This document shows positions 1 through 5,120 of a stretch of 5,120 bases of DNA, in pieces. A program made the position numbers and the translations under genes. The DNA comes from an uncultured Alphaproteobacteria bacterium (GTDB lineage Bacteria; Pseudomonadota; Alphaproteobacteria; RF32; CAG-239). Each line of letters begins with the position of its first letter. Position 1 is the first letter of the stretch. Where the stretch lies: the NCBI GenBank assembly GCA_944392285.1, contig CALXWF010000112.1:1-5120 (forward strand), written 5' to 3'. Below the pieces are notes generated by a model, which was given only the letters and a program-made list of their open reading frames with translations, had not been told where the DNA came from and searched no databases.

Positions 1-335
1 ATGATGTCTATAAAGATGTTTTGATTGATGATGATGCCAAGAGAAAAGAGCGTACAAACTCGCGCAATCCGCAGGTCGTAGGCAGCACGCTGAGCTCAAG
101 TAGCGGCGGCTCCAGTTCGGTAGTCTATGAGACTGAAGACAGCGGGGCTCAAGCTGCAGGCACGCCCTTAATCAGTGACAAAAAATATTCCGAAACCTCC
201 AAGCCGCAAACGGTAGCGCCGCCGCCTCCGCCTCTGGTTGCTTCTCAGCCGACAAGCACGCCGCAGCCTCAGGCAACAACGCCGCGCCCGCAAGGAGGTT
301 CAAATAGCAACAGCGGTGTTCCGCAGCTGTTTTAA
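1..335 (+). CDS. C-terminal end of a probable VirB10/TrbI-like T4SS protein with a Ser/Pro/Gln-rich tail (5' end missing)
   Basis: The reading frame is open to the left edge (first complete codon at 3-5) and ends with TAA at 333-335, giving 110 residues. A TTG at 21 could serve as a start, but there is no ribosome binding site and the frame is already open upstream, so this is a gene fragment. The first residues read DVYKDVLIDDD. VirB10/TrbI domains characteristically end in an RDLDF..VY sequence, and the gene lies directly before virB11, the usual virB10 position; together these suggest the C-terminus of VirB10, the protein linking inner and outer membrane parts of the T4SS channel. The remaining ~105 residues are low complexity: a charged KRKER stretch, a Ser/Gly run (SSSSGGSSS), five consecutive prolines, and Gln/Pro/Thr repeats. 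VirB10 proteins normally have their Pro-rich part near the N-terminus, so a long C-terminal tail is odd. An unrelated disordered protein remains possible because the conserved domain itself is outside the window. Confidence 0.55.
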   Translation, partial: DVYKDVLIDDDAKRKERTNSRNPQVVGSTLSSSSGGSSSVVYETEDSGAQAAGTPLISDKKYSETSKPQTVAPPPPPLVASQPTSTPQPQATTPRPQGGSNSNSGVPQLF

Positions 336-340
336 GGAGG
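334..340 (+). promoter_or_regulatory. Ribosome binding site of virB11, overlapping the preceding stop codon
   Basis: AAGGAGG is a full anti-16S match and lies 6 nt before the ATG at 347. Its first two bases belong to the TAA stop of the upstream gene, so translation of the two genes is likely coupled. This strong site fixes the virB11 start. Confidence 0.85.
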
Positions 341-346
341 ATAGGA

Positions 347-1315
347 ATGAGTTTTACCGTATTAGAATCAATCCTGCGCCCATTGTCTTATTGGTATAAC
401 CAAGACAATATTGAAGAGGTTGCAATCAACCGCGGCGGCCAGATATGGCTGCGCCTGCGCGGTAAAAGAGCCTATCCTTGGGTTATGTATAAAGATGAAA
501 AACTAAGCAAAGAATATTTAACCGATTTGCTTTACATCATTGCCAATACTTACGAACTGCCCTTTGATCCGGTACAAGGAACGCCGGTCGTCTATGCAAC
601 CATCCCCGGAGAACATCGTTTTTCGGCCATAGCGGGCAAAAACGTTATGTATGACCAAGATGATTTGACCGGAGGCATCGCCCTGACAATTCGTGTTCAC
701 AGTGACGACGTTGCCTTTGGCTTGCAAGATTACGGCTTAAGCCAAGGCAGCGGCTTGCACAAAATAAACCCGCTTAAGGACATTAAAGATCCGGAAGATC
801 CTTATGAAAGGCTATTGTTGAGCATAAAAAGAGGAGACCACATCTTGGTATCCGGTGCGACCTCAACCGGTAAGACCACATTCTTAAACAATCTGCTTAA
901 GATTTTAGACATTCACAAACGCATTGTCACCATTGAAGATACGCGCGAGCTTTTAGTTCCGCACCCCAATAGAGTTCATCTGGTCTTGTCGCGTACCGAA
1001 CAGTCCAACCAAATGGACTATGCCAAAGTTATTGACCTTGTAGTTCGTTTCACGCCGGATGCTATCATTGGCGGTGAGATATCAACCAACAACGCCGGAA
1101 CCATTTGGGAGCTTATGGGCTCAGGCCATGATAACTGTCTGGCGACCATCCACGCTGAGAGTTCTGAAGCTGCCTATGAAGCCTTTACGGATAGAATTTT
1201 ACACTCTTATCCAACCATAGACCGCCGCAAGACCATTGAAGAAATGCACAAAAAGCTGCGCGTCGTTCAAATCAACCGTGACGGCAACTTGCGTGCAATT
1301 ACTGAGGTAACCTAA
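347..1315 (+). CDS. virB11: VirB11-family type IV secretion ATPase
   Basis: This 322-residue protein is close to full length for VirB11, the hexameric cytoplasmic ATPase that powers T4SS assembly and substrate transfer at the inner membrane. The N-terminal domain (about 1-140) carries the family pattern LRPLSYW...IEEVAINRGGQIW, then IPGEHRF (87-93) and a LTIRVH strand (113-118). The RecA-like domain follows: Walker A GATSTGKT at 170-177 (K176 and T177 bind ATP phosphate), Asp-box TIEDTREL with E197, Walker B-like PDAIIGGEI at 237-245 with E244, and His-box LATIHAES with H269. All catalytic positions expected for the family are present, so the enzyme should be active. The TP in TPDAII replaces the common RP, a mild change. 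The start is set by AAGGAGG six bases upstream. It follows a probable virB10 fragment, as in many virB operons, but no virD4 follows; the next genes are on the other strand. Alternatives within the secretion ATPase superfamily (PilT, TrbB) fit less well because of the VirB11-type N-terminal domain and the virB10 neighbour. Confidence 0.93.
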   Translation: MSFTVLESILRPLSYWYNQDNIEEVAINRGGQIWLRLRGKRAYPWVMYKDEKLSKEYLTDLLYIIANTYELPFDPVQGTPVVYATIPGEHRFSAIAGKNVMYDQDDLTGGIALTIRVHSDDVAFGLQDYGLSQGSGLHKINPLKDIKDPEDPYERLLLSIKRGDHILVSGATSTGKTTFLNNLLKILDIHKRIVTIEDTRELLVPHPNRVHLVLSRTEQSNQMDYAKVIDLVVRFTPDAIIGGEISTNNAGTIWELMGSGHDNCLATIHAESSEAAYEAFTDRILHSYPTIDRRKTIEEMHKKLRVVQINRDGNLRAITEVT

Positions 1316-1323
1316 AAAAATAT

Positions 1324-2022
1324 CTATTGCAAAGGCGGAATGTTAAACTGACCGATTTCACCGGGTTTTATTTTAGTGCTTGAATAGCGCATATTTCCGG
1401 TCTCAATCACAAACCTTTGTCTTCCGGTCAATTGCGAAGCCAAATCATAAAAATCTCTGGCATTAAGCTCTTGGCGCTGCGGGTTCATCAAATATAAAAC
1501 GCAGCCTTGCGTCTTTTCGGCTACACCGCAGCGTGCACGCCCGCGCGGTACTTCAGCGTTAATAACCACGCCTTGCAAACCGTCGCGAACCACTGTTTGT
1601 GTTCCAAAAAAGAATTTGCCGACAAGCAGACCCAAAAATAAGGCGCCGCCGACGGCAATAGCCGCAATTTTTTTAGAAATTGTATCACCGCTCAAAAAAG
1701 ACTCTTGCGGGGCAAAATCCAAAGCATTTTCATCAATAAATTGCGGTTGCTCGTTTTTCTGATATTCAGAGACTTGTGAATTAACACTCGGCAAATTTTC
1801 AGGCTCATCAAGAAAACTATCCAAGTCAAAATCTTGAGAATTTTCACTCACGTCATTTTGCAAATTTTGCTGAGTCGTAAAAGGATTTGAGGCGCTCTGG
1901 GCCATGTTTTGACCGGGTGTGGGTGCATCTTCGGGCATAAGGCGTCTGACAGGGCGTTTAACCTTTTTAAGACGCACGCCGGCAGCATTGGTAATGATGT
2001 TATTATTGTTTTCTTGATCCAT
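1324..2022 (-). CDS. Single-pass inner-membrane protein with two-cysteine periplasmic domain, family not recognised
   Basis: This 232-residue protein has three parts. Residues 1-116 are hydrophilic and probably disordered: a basic patch (KKVKRPVRR, 19-27), Asn/Gln/Ser-rich sequence, and an acidic FDLDSFLDEPE motif at 65-75. A membrane helix runs from about 119 to 139, rich in Ala, Gly, Leu and Phe. Residues 141-232 form a compact probably beta-rich domain with C165 and C174, eight residues apart and able to form a disulphide. The basic residues before the helix predict N-terminus inside and C-terminal domain in the periplasm. The ATG at 2020-2022 starts 10 nt after the secretin-like gene's stop, with AAGG eight bases upstream, so the two are almost certainly co-transcribed. 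Topology and position after a secretin gene resemble GspC or PilP, inner-membrane proteins that contact the secretin N0 domain; I see no sequence match to either, so that role is inference. The gene ends 8 bp from the convergent virB11. Confidence 0.85.
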   Translation of the reverse strand: MDQENNNNIITNAAGVRLKKVKRPVRRLMPEDAPTPGQNMAQSASNPFTTQQNLQNDVSENSQDFDLDSFLDEPENLPSVNSQVSEYQKNEQPQFIDENALDFAPQESFLSGDTISKKIAAIAVGGALFLGLLVGKFFFGTQTVVRDGLQGVVINAEVPRGRARCGVAEKTQGCVLYLMNPQRQELNARDFYDLASQLTGRQRFVIETGNMRYSSTKIKPGEIGQFNIPPLQ

Positions 2023-2030
2023 GTTTTTGG

Positions 2031-2034
2031 CCTT
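2031..2034 (-). promoter_or_regulatory. Short ribosome binding site of the bitopic membrane protein gene
   Basis: AAGG, read on the minus strand, lies 8 nt before the ATG at 2022 and shares two bases with the TAA stop of the upstream secretin-like gene (2033-2035). This arrangement points to coupled translation. Confidence 0.6.
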
Positions 2035-3310
2035 AGTTTAGTTTTGCATTATTTAACAAGTGTTTGTTGGTTTTCAAGGTGCGAATAATTCTCGGTACCA
2101 TAAAGACAACTGTTTCCGAGTTCTTTGCATCTTTGCTGAAAATCTGATCGGGGATACCGATAATCATAAAGTTTTCACCAAGTTTGCTGCGAACATTAAA
2201 TTGCGTAATCTCGCCTTCGGGCACATCAAGCGTAATCTGTGAAAAGATTTTATTATTTTGTTCCAAAGAGGCTTTTGCCAAGATAGACAAGTTTGCGCCC
2301 AAAGCACTGCGGCTGCCGCATTTGCCGATATCAAAACGCGAATACCACAGATTCGGCACCACAAAGCGTCCCTCGGCAATTTGTTCGACTTTTGCCTGTT
2401 GCGCCAAAAAGGCACTGAGTGTTGCAATATTCAGGTTGTCAGATGTCGTTAAAACTCTGCCGATAACGCCGGTTTTTGCGGTTTTGATTGTTCCGTAATC
2501 AAACACATGCAAAAGGGCTTGCCAGTTAATATCATTTTTATCGCCGAAAGGATAGATTCTGAAGACGCTGACATCATAGGTAATCAGCAATGGGTTCTCT
2601 TCAAAATAGCCGATAAGTTTCAAAATTTTGTTTTTCAGCTCAAAATCGGCATCAAAGGTAATGGAATAATCATCCCAGTCTGATGTAATATCGGTGATTC
2701 CCGAGCCGCGCAGCACGTCAAGGATGCCGAGCAAAATCGGCCGTGATTTCGGCACATAAAGGCTAAAATTAGCTTTTCTGCTGATGCGCAAAGTTTTATT
2801 ATTTGCATCATAAGAATAATAAATTTCGGCGGCATCTGCAATCATGGACACAACTTCAGAAAGCTCTCCGCGCAAGTTTTCAGCCGAAATACTGGCATAA
2901 GGAGCATCTTTGGCAATCAGTTTAATATTTGCTTCTTTCAACAACTTGCTCAAAGCTTTTTCGGCTGGCATGGTGTCAAAAGAAAAACCGGTAACCTCAT
3001 AGCGCGGCAAAAGGTCATTGGTGCCGTTTCTTACCAAATTAAATGCCTTAACATTGTAAGGAATGGTTGAAATCATTTGCTGTGTCTGCCAGTTAACCGA
3101 GCAGCGCAAAGGCGTTTCCAGGTCAAGGGCGCTGGCTCCTTCGGGCGTGCGTATAAGGTTAGAGTCTTCGGGCACCACAATATCGGCACTGATATCGCCG
3201 GAAATCTGCATAACTTTAGCATCTTCAGGCTGACTGTTTTGGCAAGAAGCTAAAAAAAAGATTGTAAAAACTGCGGTAAAGACCGCAACAATATGTTTTA
3301 TCTTATCCAT
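2033..3310 (-). CDS. Secretin-like outer-membrane lipoprotein (type IVB pilus PilN / MshL-like)
   Basis: With the ATG at 3308-3310 the protein has 425 residues and begins with a lipoprotein signal: basic MDKIKH, a hydrophobic stretch, then lipobox LASC with acylated C23. The residue after Cys is Gln, not Asp, favouring the outer membrane. A longer frame starting at 3385 would overlap the upstream gene by 71 nt and bury the signal peptide, so it was rejected. Residues about 108-178 fit the N0/STN fold of secretins (FDTMPAEKALSKLL ... YYSYDANNKTLRIS). Residues about 184-247 look like a small N1-type domain. Residues about 285-408 match a secretin core: LSAFLAQQAKVEQIAEGRF, LGANLSILAKA, the NFMIIGIP strand and the closing ETVVFMVPRIIRT. 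Secretins form multimeric channels for pili, toxins or phage. The protein is shorter than typical type IVB pilus secretins (about 500-560 residues). Its start is 4 nt after the preceding stop and lacks a clear ribosome binding site, suggesting translational coupling. Exact subfamily is uncertain. Confidence 0.8.
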   Translation of the reverse strand: MDKIKHIVAVFTAVFTIFFLASCQNSQPEDAKVMQISGDISADIVVPEDSNLIRTPEGASALDLETPLRCSVNWQTQQMISTIPYNVKAFNLVRNGTNDLLPRYEVTGFSFDTMPAEKALSKLLKEANIKLIAKDAPYASISAENLRGELSEVVSMIADAAEIYYSYDANNKTLRISRKANFSLYVPKSRPILLGILDVLRGSGITDITSDWDDYSITFDADFELKNKILKLIGYFEENPLLITYDVSVFRIYPFGDKNDINWQALLHVFDYGTIKTAKTGVIGRVLTTSDNLNIATLSAFLAQQAKVEQIAEGRFVVPNLWYSRFDIGKCGSRSALGANLSILAKASLEQNNKIFSQITLDVPEGEITQFNVRSKLGENFMIIGIPDQIFSKDAKNSETVVFMVPRIIRTLKTNKHLLNNAKLN

Positions 3311-3314
3311 GGTA

Positions 3315-3980
3315 CTAACTACCGCTTTCAGTTTTTTTTGGTGCCGAAGAATTTGGTGTGTTCGGACGTTGAGTTTGCGGCGCATGCGCTTGCTGAGCTT
3401 GTCCGGCAGGACGAGGCGCCTGAGTATTTGTGTTTTTCTGTGCCGAGGTCACATTTTGAGGCGGAATTTTCTTTACGCCCAATGCATCGTCATCAAATTG
3501 TTGTTTTTCAATATGATTCTCGCTCATCAACTTATCAATGAGCTGGTCCATATTCATGCCGGCGCCAACGGTTGGGTCGTCTGGCGGTACAATATCGCCG
3601 AGAGCGGCTTTCATCTTTTCCAGCTCTTTATTGTCTTGTTTAATCATATCGGGAGAGGAGTTATTTTGGAGCTCTTGCTGATATTCGCGCAGATTTTTTT
3701 TCAAAGCCTCAACCCCGCCGGGAATCTTTTTTTCAACATAAGGATAAAGCTCTTTATGGGTCAAGACATATTCGCCGGTTTCACTAATTTCTTCAAGCAC
3801 ATCAAGAATATAGCCATAAAAGGGATATTCTTCCATGGCAATATTTCCTTTGCGCACGCAGCGCGCGGCAATTCGCGAAATGGTCCTGTCCAAATAATCT
3901 TTCAAAAGAATATAATTGTCGAGATACCATAAAGTATCTTTACTGACGCTGATATTTTCTTTTTCAGGCTGTTGTTCCAT
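3315..3980 (-). CDS. Helical cytoplasmic protein with disordered Pro/Gln/Thr tail, function unknown
   Basis: I do not recognise this 221-residue protein. Residues about 14-130 are charged and aromatic with a helical pattern (DTLWYLDNYILLKDYLDRT, then EEYPFYGYILDVLEEIS and a Lys/Glu/Gln-rich stretch at 92-126 that could be a short coiled coil). A second short helical piece (MNMDQLIDKLMSENH) spans about 142-156. Residues 171-221 are low complexity, dominated by Pro, Gln, Thr, Asn and Ala, and probably disordered. There is no signal peptide or membrane segment, so it should be cytoplasmic. The ATG at 3978-3980 has an AGAGGAG ribosome binding site six bases upstream. Its TAG stop (3315-3317) is 4 nt before the secretin-like gene, so the two are probably one transcript and may act in the same complex. 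A role as a cytoplasmic scaffold or regulator of the secretin machine is only a guess from position. Confidence 0.85.
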   Translation of the reverse strand: MEQQPEKENISVSKDTLWYLDNYILLKDYLDRTISRIAARCVRKGNIAMEEYPFYGYILDVLEEISETGEYVLTHKELYPYVEKKIPGGVEALKKNLREYQQELQNNSSPDMIKQDNKELEKMKAALGDIVPPDDPTVGAGMNMDQLIDKLMSENHIEKQQFDDDALGVKKIPPQNVTSAQKNTNTQAPRPAGQAQQAHAPQTQRPNTPNSSAPKKTESGS

Positions 3981-3986
3981 AAAAAG

Positions 3987-3993
3987 CTCCTCT
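3987..3993 (-). promoter_or_regulatory. Ribosome binding site of the 221-residue protein gene
   Basis: AGAGGAG on the minus strand, 6 nt before the ATG at 3980. It is the strongest such site on the minus strand in this window and fixes the start. Confidence 0.8.
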
Positions 3994-4001
3994 TTTTTTC
4001 T

Positions 4002-4030
4002 AATTTAGATGAGCAAAGCTGCTTTGTAAA
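4002..4030 (-). promoter_or_regulatory. Candidate sigma-70-type promoter for the 221-residue / secretin / membrane protein genes
   Basis: On the minus strand TTTACA (4030-4025, five of six matches to TTGACA) is separated by exactly 17 nt from TAAATT (4007-4002, four of six matches to TATAAT). It sits in the 61-bp gap after the acidic repeat gene, upstream of a strong ribosome binding site. A 13-base palindrome, CAAAGC-A-GCTTTG (4014-4026), lies within the spacer and could be an operator or chance. Such weak matches are common in AT-rich gaps, so this is tentative. Confidence 0.3.
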
Positions 4031-4041
4031 TTATTTTCTTA

Positions 4042-5120
4042 TTATTTTACATCACTATTCGCTTGATAAGGGTCGCCGGTCGCATTTTCTTCACCCAACA
4101 AAGCCGGAATAACCGGCGGCAAGTCCGGATTCTCTGAAATTTTATCACTCATCGGTGTGGCAGGGTTTGAGACATCTTGTTGGTTAAACAAAATATCTGT
4201 CTTAATATCCGTAAGCGGAGAGTTTTCTTCATTTGCCAGATTCGGTGAATATGGGTCAATATCTTCGGCAGGCACTTCCTCATATTCCCACTCCCAGTCT
4301 TGAGCTTCGGCTTCAGCTTTGGGGGCGGTTTCTTCGGCGGGTACTTCCTCATATTCCCACTCCCAGTCTTGGGCTTCGGCTTCATCTTGGGGGGCGGTTT
4401 CTTCGGCAGGCACTTCCTCATATTCCCACTCCCAGTCTTGAGCTGCGGCTTCATCTTGGGGGGCGGCTTCTTCGGCGGGTACTTCCTCATATTCCCACTC
4501 CCAGTCTTGGGCTTCGGCTTCAGCTTTGGGGGCGGTTTCTTCGGCAGGCACTTCCTCATATCCCCACTCCCAATCTTGAGCTTCGGCCTCATCTTGGGGG
4601 GCAGCTTCTTCGGTGGGCACTTCCTCATATTCCGGCTCTTGAGTCGAATTTTCATCAGCCAAAGAAACTTCGCGGTCTTTTTCTTCTTCTTCGCTATTAT
4701 CAAGCCAAATATTTGTATGCGTGGCATCTTCGGGAAGATCTGTGCCGTAACTGTCTAAATCAACAGTACTATCGGCATTTTCTTGCAGTTCTTTTTCTTC
4801 CGCCTCAAAAGCCCATTTCCAACGCGATTCTTTAGGCTCTGCGTTATCCTCAGCCACGGGCTCATTTGTTTCGACAGGGGCAACATCATCGCTTTCAAAA
4901 GCTTCATCAAGAGAAGCGTTGTCAGCTTCTTCGCTCGCGGTATCTTCTTGCAAGTTTTCGGCAATGCTTGGTTCGGCCGTGTCAAAATCAAATAAGGAGC
5001 TGTCTAATCCGCCGGCATCTTGCCTGGGTTTGTTCTCAAGGCTCTCGGAGGGCTCCGTCGCAAAGTCTTCGGATGAGAAATCAAAATCCTCAAGCTTGTC
5101 AAAATCAAAGATATCATTGT
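4042..5120 (-). CDS. Very acidic protein with tandem 23-residue WEWEYEEVP repeats (5' end beyond the window)
   Basis: The frame is open from the right edge to the TAA at 4042-4044, giving 358 whole residues; a TTG at 4951-4953 is an internal Leu codon rather than a start, because the frame continues unbroken upstream with the same composition. I do not recognise the family. From the edge the protein shows: an Asp/Phe-rich segment with FDFD motifs (IFDFDKLEDFDF, SLFDFD); a Glu/Asp/Ala region containing SRWKWAFEAEEKE; an acidic EEEEKDREV patch; five full tandem 23-residue repeats plus a partial sixth, centred on QDWEWEYEEVPAEE; then a non-repetitive Asn/Pro-rich C-terminus with DPYSPN and DPYQAN ending in SDVK. 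No membrane helix or signal is visible in this part. The composition predicts a strongly negative, largely disordered protein. It precedes the secretin-operon genes in the same direction, 61 bp away. An acidic cytoplasmic region comparable to that of FimV-type pilus hub proteins is conceivable, but no LysM or TPR unit is visible here. Confidence 0.85.
   Translation of the reverse strand, partial: NDIFDFDKLEDFDFSSEDFATEPSESLENKPRQDAGGLDSSLFDFDTAEPSIAENLQEDTASEEADNASLDEAFESDDVAPVETNEPVAEDNAEPKESRWKWAFEAEEKELQENADSTVDLDSYGTDLPEDATHTNIWLDNSEEEEKDREVSLADENSTQEPEYEEVPTEEAAPQDEAEAQDWEWGYEEVPAEETAPKAEAEAQDWEWEYEEVPAEEAAPQDEAAAQDWEWEYEEVPAEETAPQDEAEAQDWEWEYEEVPAEETAPKAEAEAQDWEWEYEEVPAEDIDPYSPNLANEENSPLTDIKTDILFNQQDVSNPATPMSDKISENPDLPPVIPALLGEENATGDPYQANSDVK
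4264..4629 (-). repeat. In-frame 69-bp tandem repeat array, five full copies plus a partial copy
   Basis: Copies, read on the coding strand, occupy 4629-4561, 4560-4492, 4491-4423, 4422-4354 and 4353-4285; a partial sixth covers 4284 to about 4264. The period is exactly 69 bp (23 codons), beginning at a Tyr codon. The encoded unit begins YEEVPAEETAP, continues with QDEAEA or KAEAEA, and ends QDWEWE. Copy 1 has G where the others end in E, and T for A after VP. Synonymous changes alternate between copies, indicating a 138-bp higher-order period. Because 69 is divisible by three and stops are absent, other frames are also open here, but they are shadows. Confidence 0.95.

Noticed and set aside
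518..727. Minus-strand frame of 69 codons within virB11
   Set aside because: It is antisense to a conserved part of virB11 and has no supporting start signal.
2060..2498. Short plus-strand and alternate minus-strand frames within the secretin-like gene
   Set aside because: They are shadows of the coding frame, which carries clear secretin patterns throughout.
3311..3385. N-terminal extension of the secretin-like protein by 25 residues
   Set aside because: It would overlap the 221-residue gene by 71 nt and place the lipoprotein signal internally. The ATG at 3310 begins a complete signal peptide with lipobox.
3309..3932. Plus-strand open frame of 207 codons opposite the 221-residue gene
   Set aside because: It is antisense to a well-supported gene with a strong ribosome binding site, has no such site itself, and its product shows no recognisable domain.
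4014..4026. CAAAGC-A-GCTTTG as a transcription terminator of the acidic gene
   Set aside because: A one-base loop forces unpairing to a four-base stem, and no T-run follows on the minus strand.
4320..4610. Phase variation by slippage at the runs of five or six G in the repeats
   Set aside because: The runs are short, and the length difference between copies is explained by codon substitutions (CCC AAA GCT versus CCC CAA GAT) rather than frameshifts.
4264..4629. CRISPR array
   Set aside because: The repeats are contiguous, in frame, 69 bp long with no unique spacers, and lie within a coding sequence.
4149..4835. Long open frames in other phases across the repeat array (for example plus strand 4233-4835 and 4300-4758, minus strand 4149-4727)
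   Set aside because: The 69-bp period lacks stops in these phases, so they stay open by repetition. Their products are low-complexity (Gly/Phe or Lys/Pro) shadows with no ribosome binding site.
4951..4953. TTG start for the acidic repeat protein
   Set aside because: The frame continues without stops to 5118 with the same acidic composition, and no ribosome binding site precedes the TTG.

Overview
The window looks like chromosomal DNA of a Gram-negative bacterium. It contains a VirB11-type ATPase of a type IV secretion system (T4SS) and a secretin-like outer-membrane lipoprotein, and both imply a two-membrane envelope. Base composition is moderate, proteins are Asn/Gln/Lys-rich, and no coding intron or foreign-looking island is visible. 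A host-associated alphaproteobacterium is a plausible guess, because short virB operons with low-complexity extensions occur there. No rRNA, tRNA or other taxonomic marker is present to confirm it.

Left third (1-1315, plus strand): the 3' end of a gene whose product starts in this window with a DVYK sequence like the C-terminal end of the VirB10/TrbI domain and continues as a Ser/Pro/Gln-rich tail of about 105 residues. It is followed, through a ribosome binding site fused to the stop codon, by a complete virB11. The T4SS run ends there; virD4 does not follow.

Right two thirds (1324-5120, minus strand): four co-directional genes that converge on virB11, with only 8 bp between the two stop codons. 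In transcription order they are: (i) a very acidic protein, open at the right edge, with five full 23-residue repeats; (ii) a 221-residue helical cytoplasmic protein with a disordered tail, preceded by a good ribosome binding site and a possible promoter; (iii) a 425-residue secretin-like lipoprotein with an N0-like domain, a second small domain and a compact secretin core; (iv) a 232-residue single-pass inner-membrane protein with a periplasmic domain holding two cysteines. Genes ii to iv are separated by 4 and 10 nt and are very probably one transcript.

Working model (inference): genes ii to iv, perhaps with gene i, encode part of an envelope-spanning machine with an outer-membrane secretin-like ring, a bitopic inner-membrane partner in the place of GspC/PilP, and cytoplasmic accessory proteins. 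It sits beside T4SS genes but is transcribed independently. The family of the secretin-like protein is supported by its sequence pattern. The functions of its three neighbours are unknown, and this is the part of the window most likely to hold something undescribed. Every gap between genes is 61 bp or less, so there is no long non-coding stretch.
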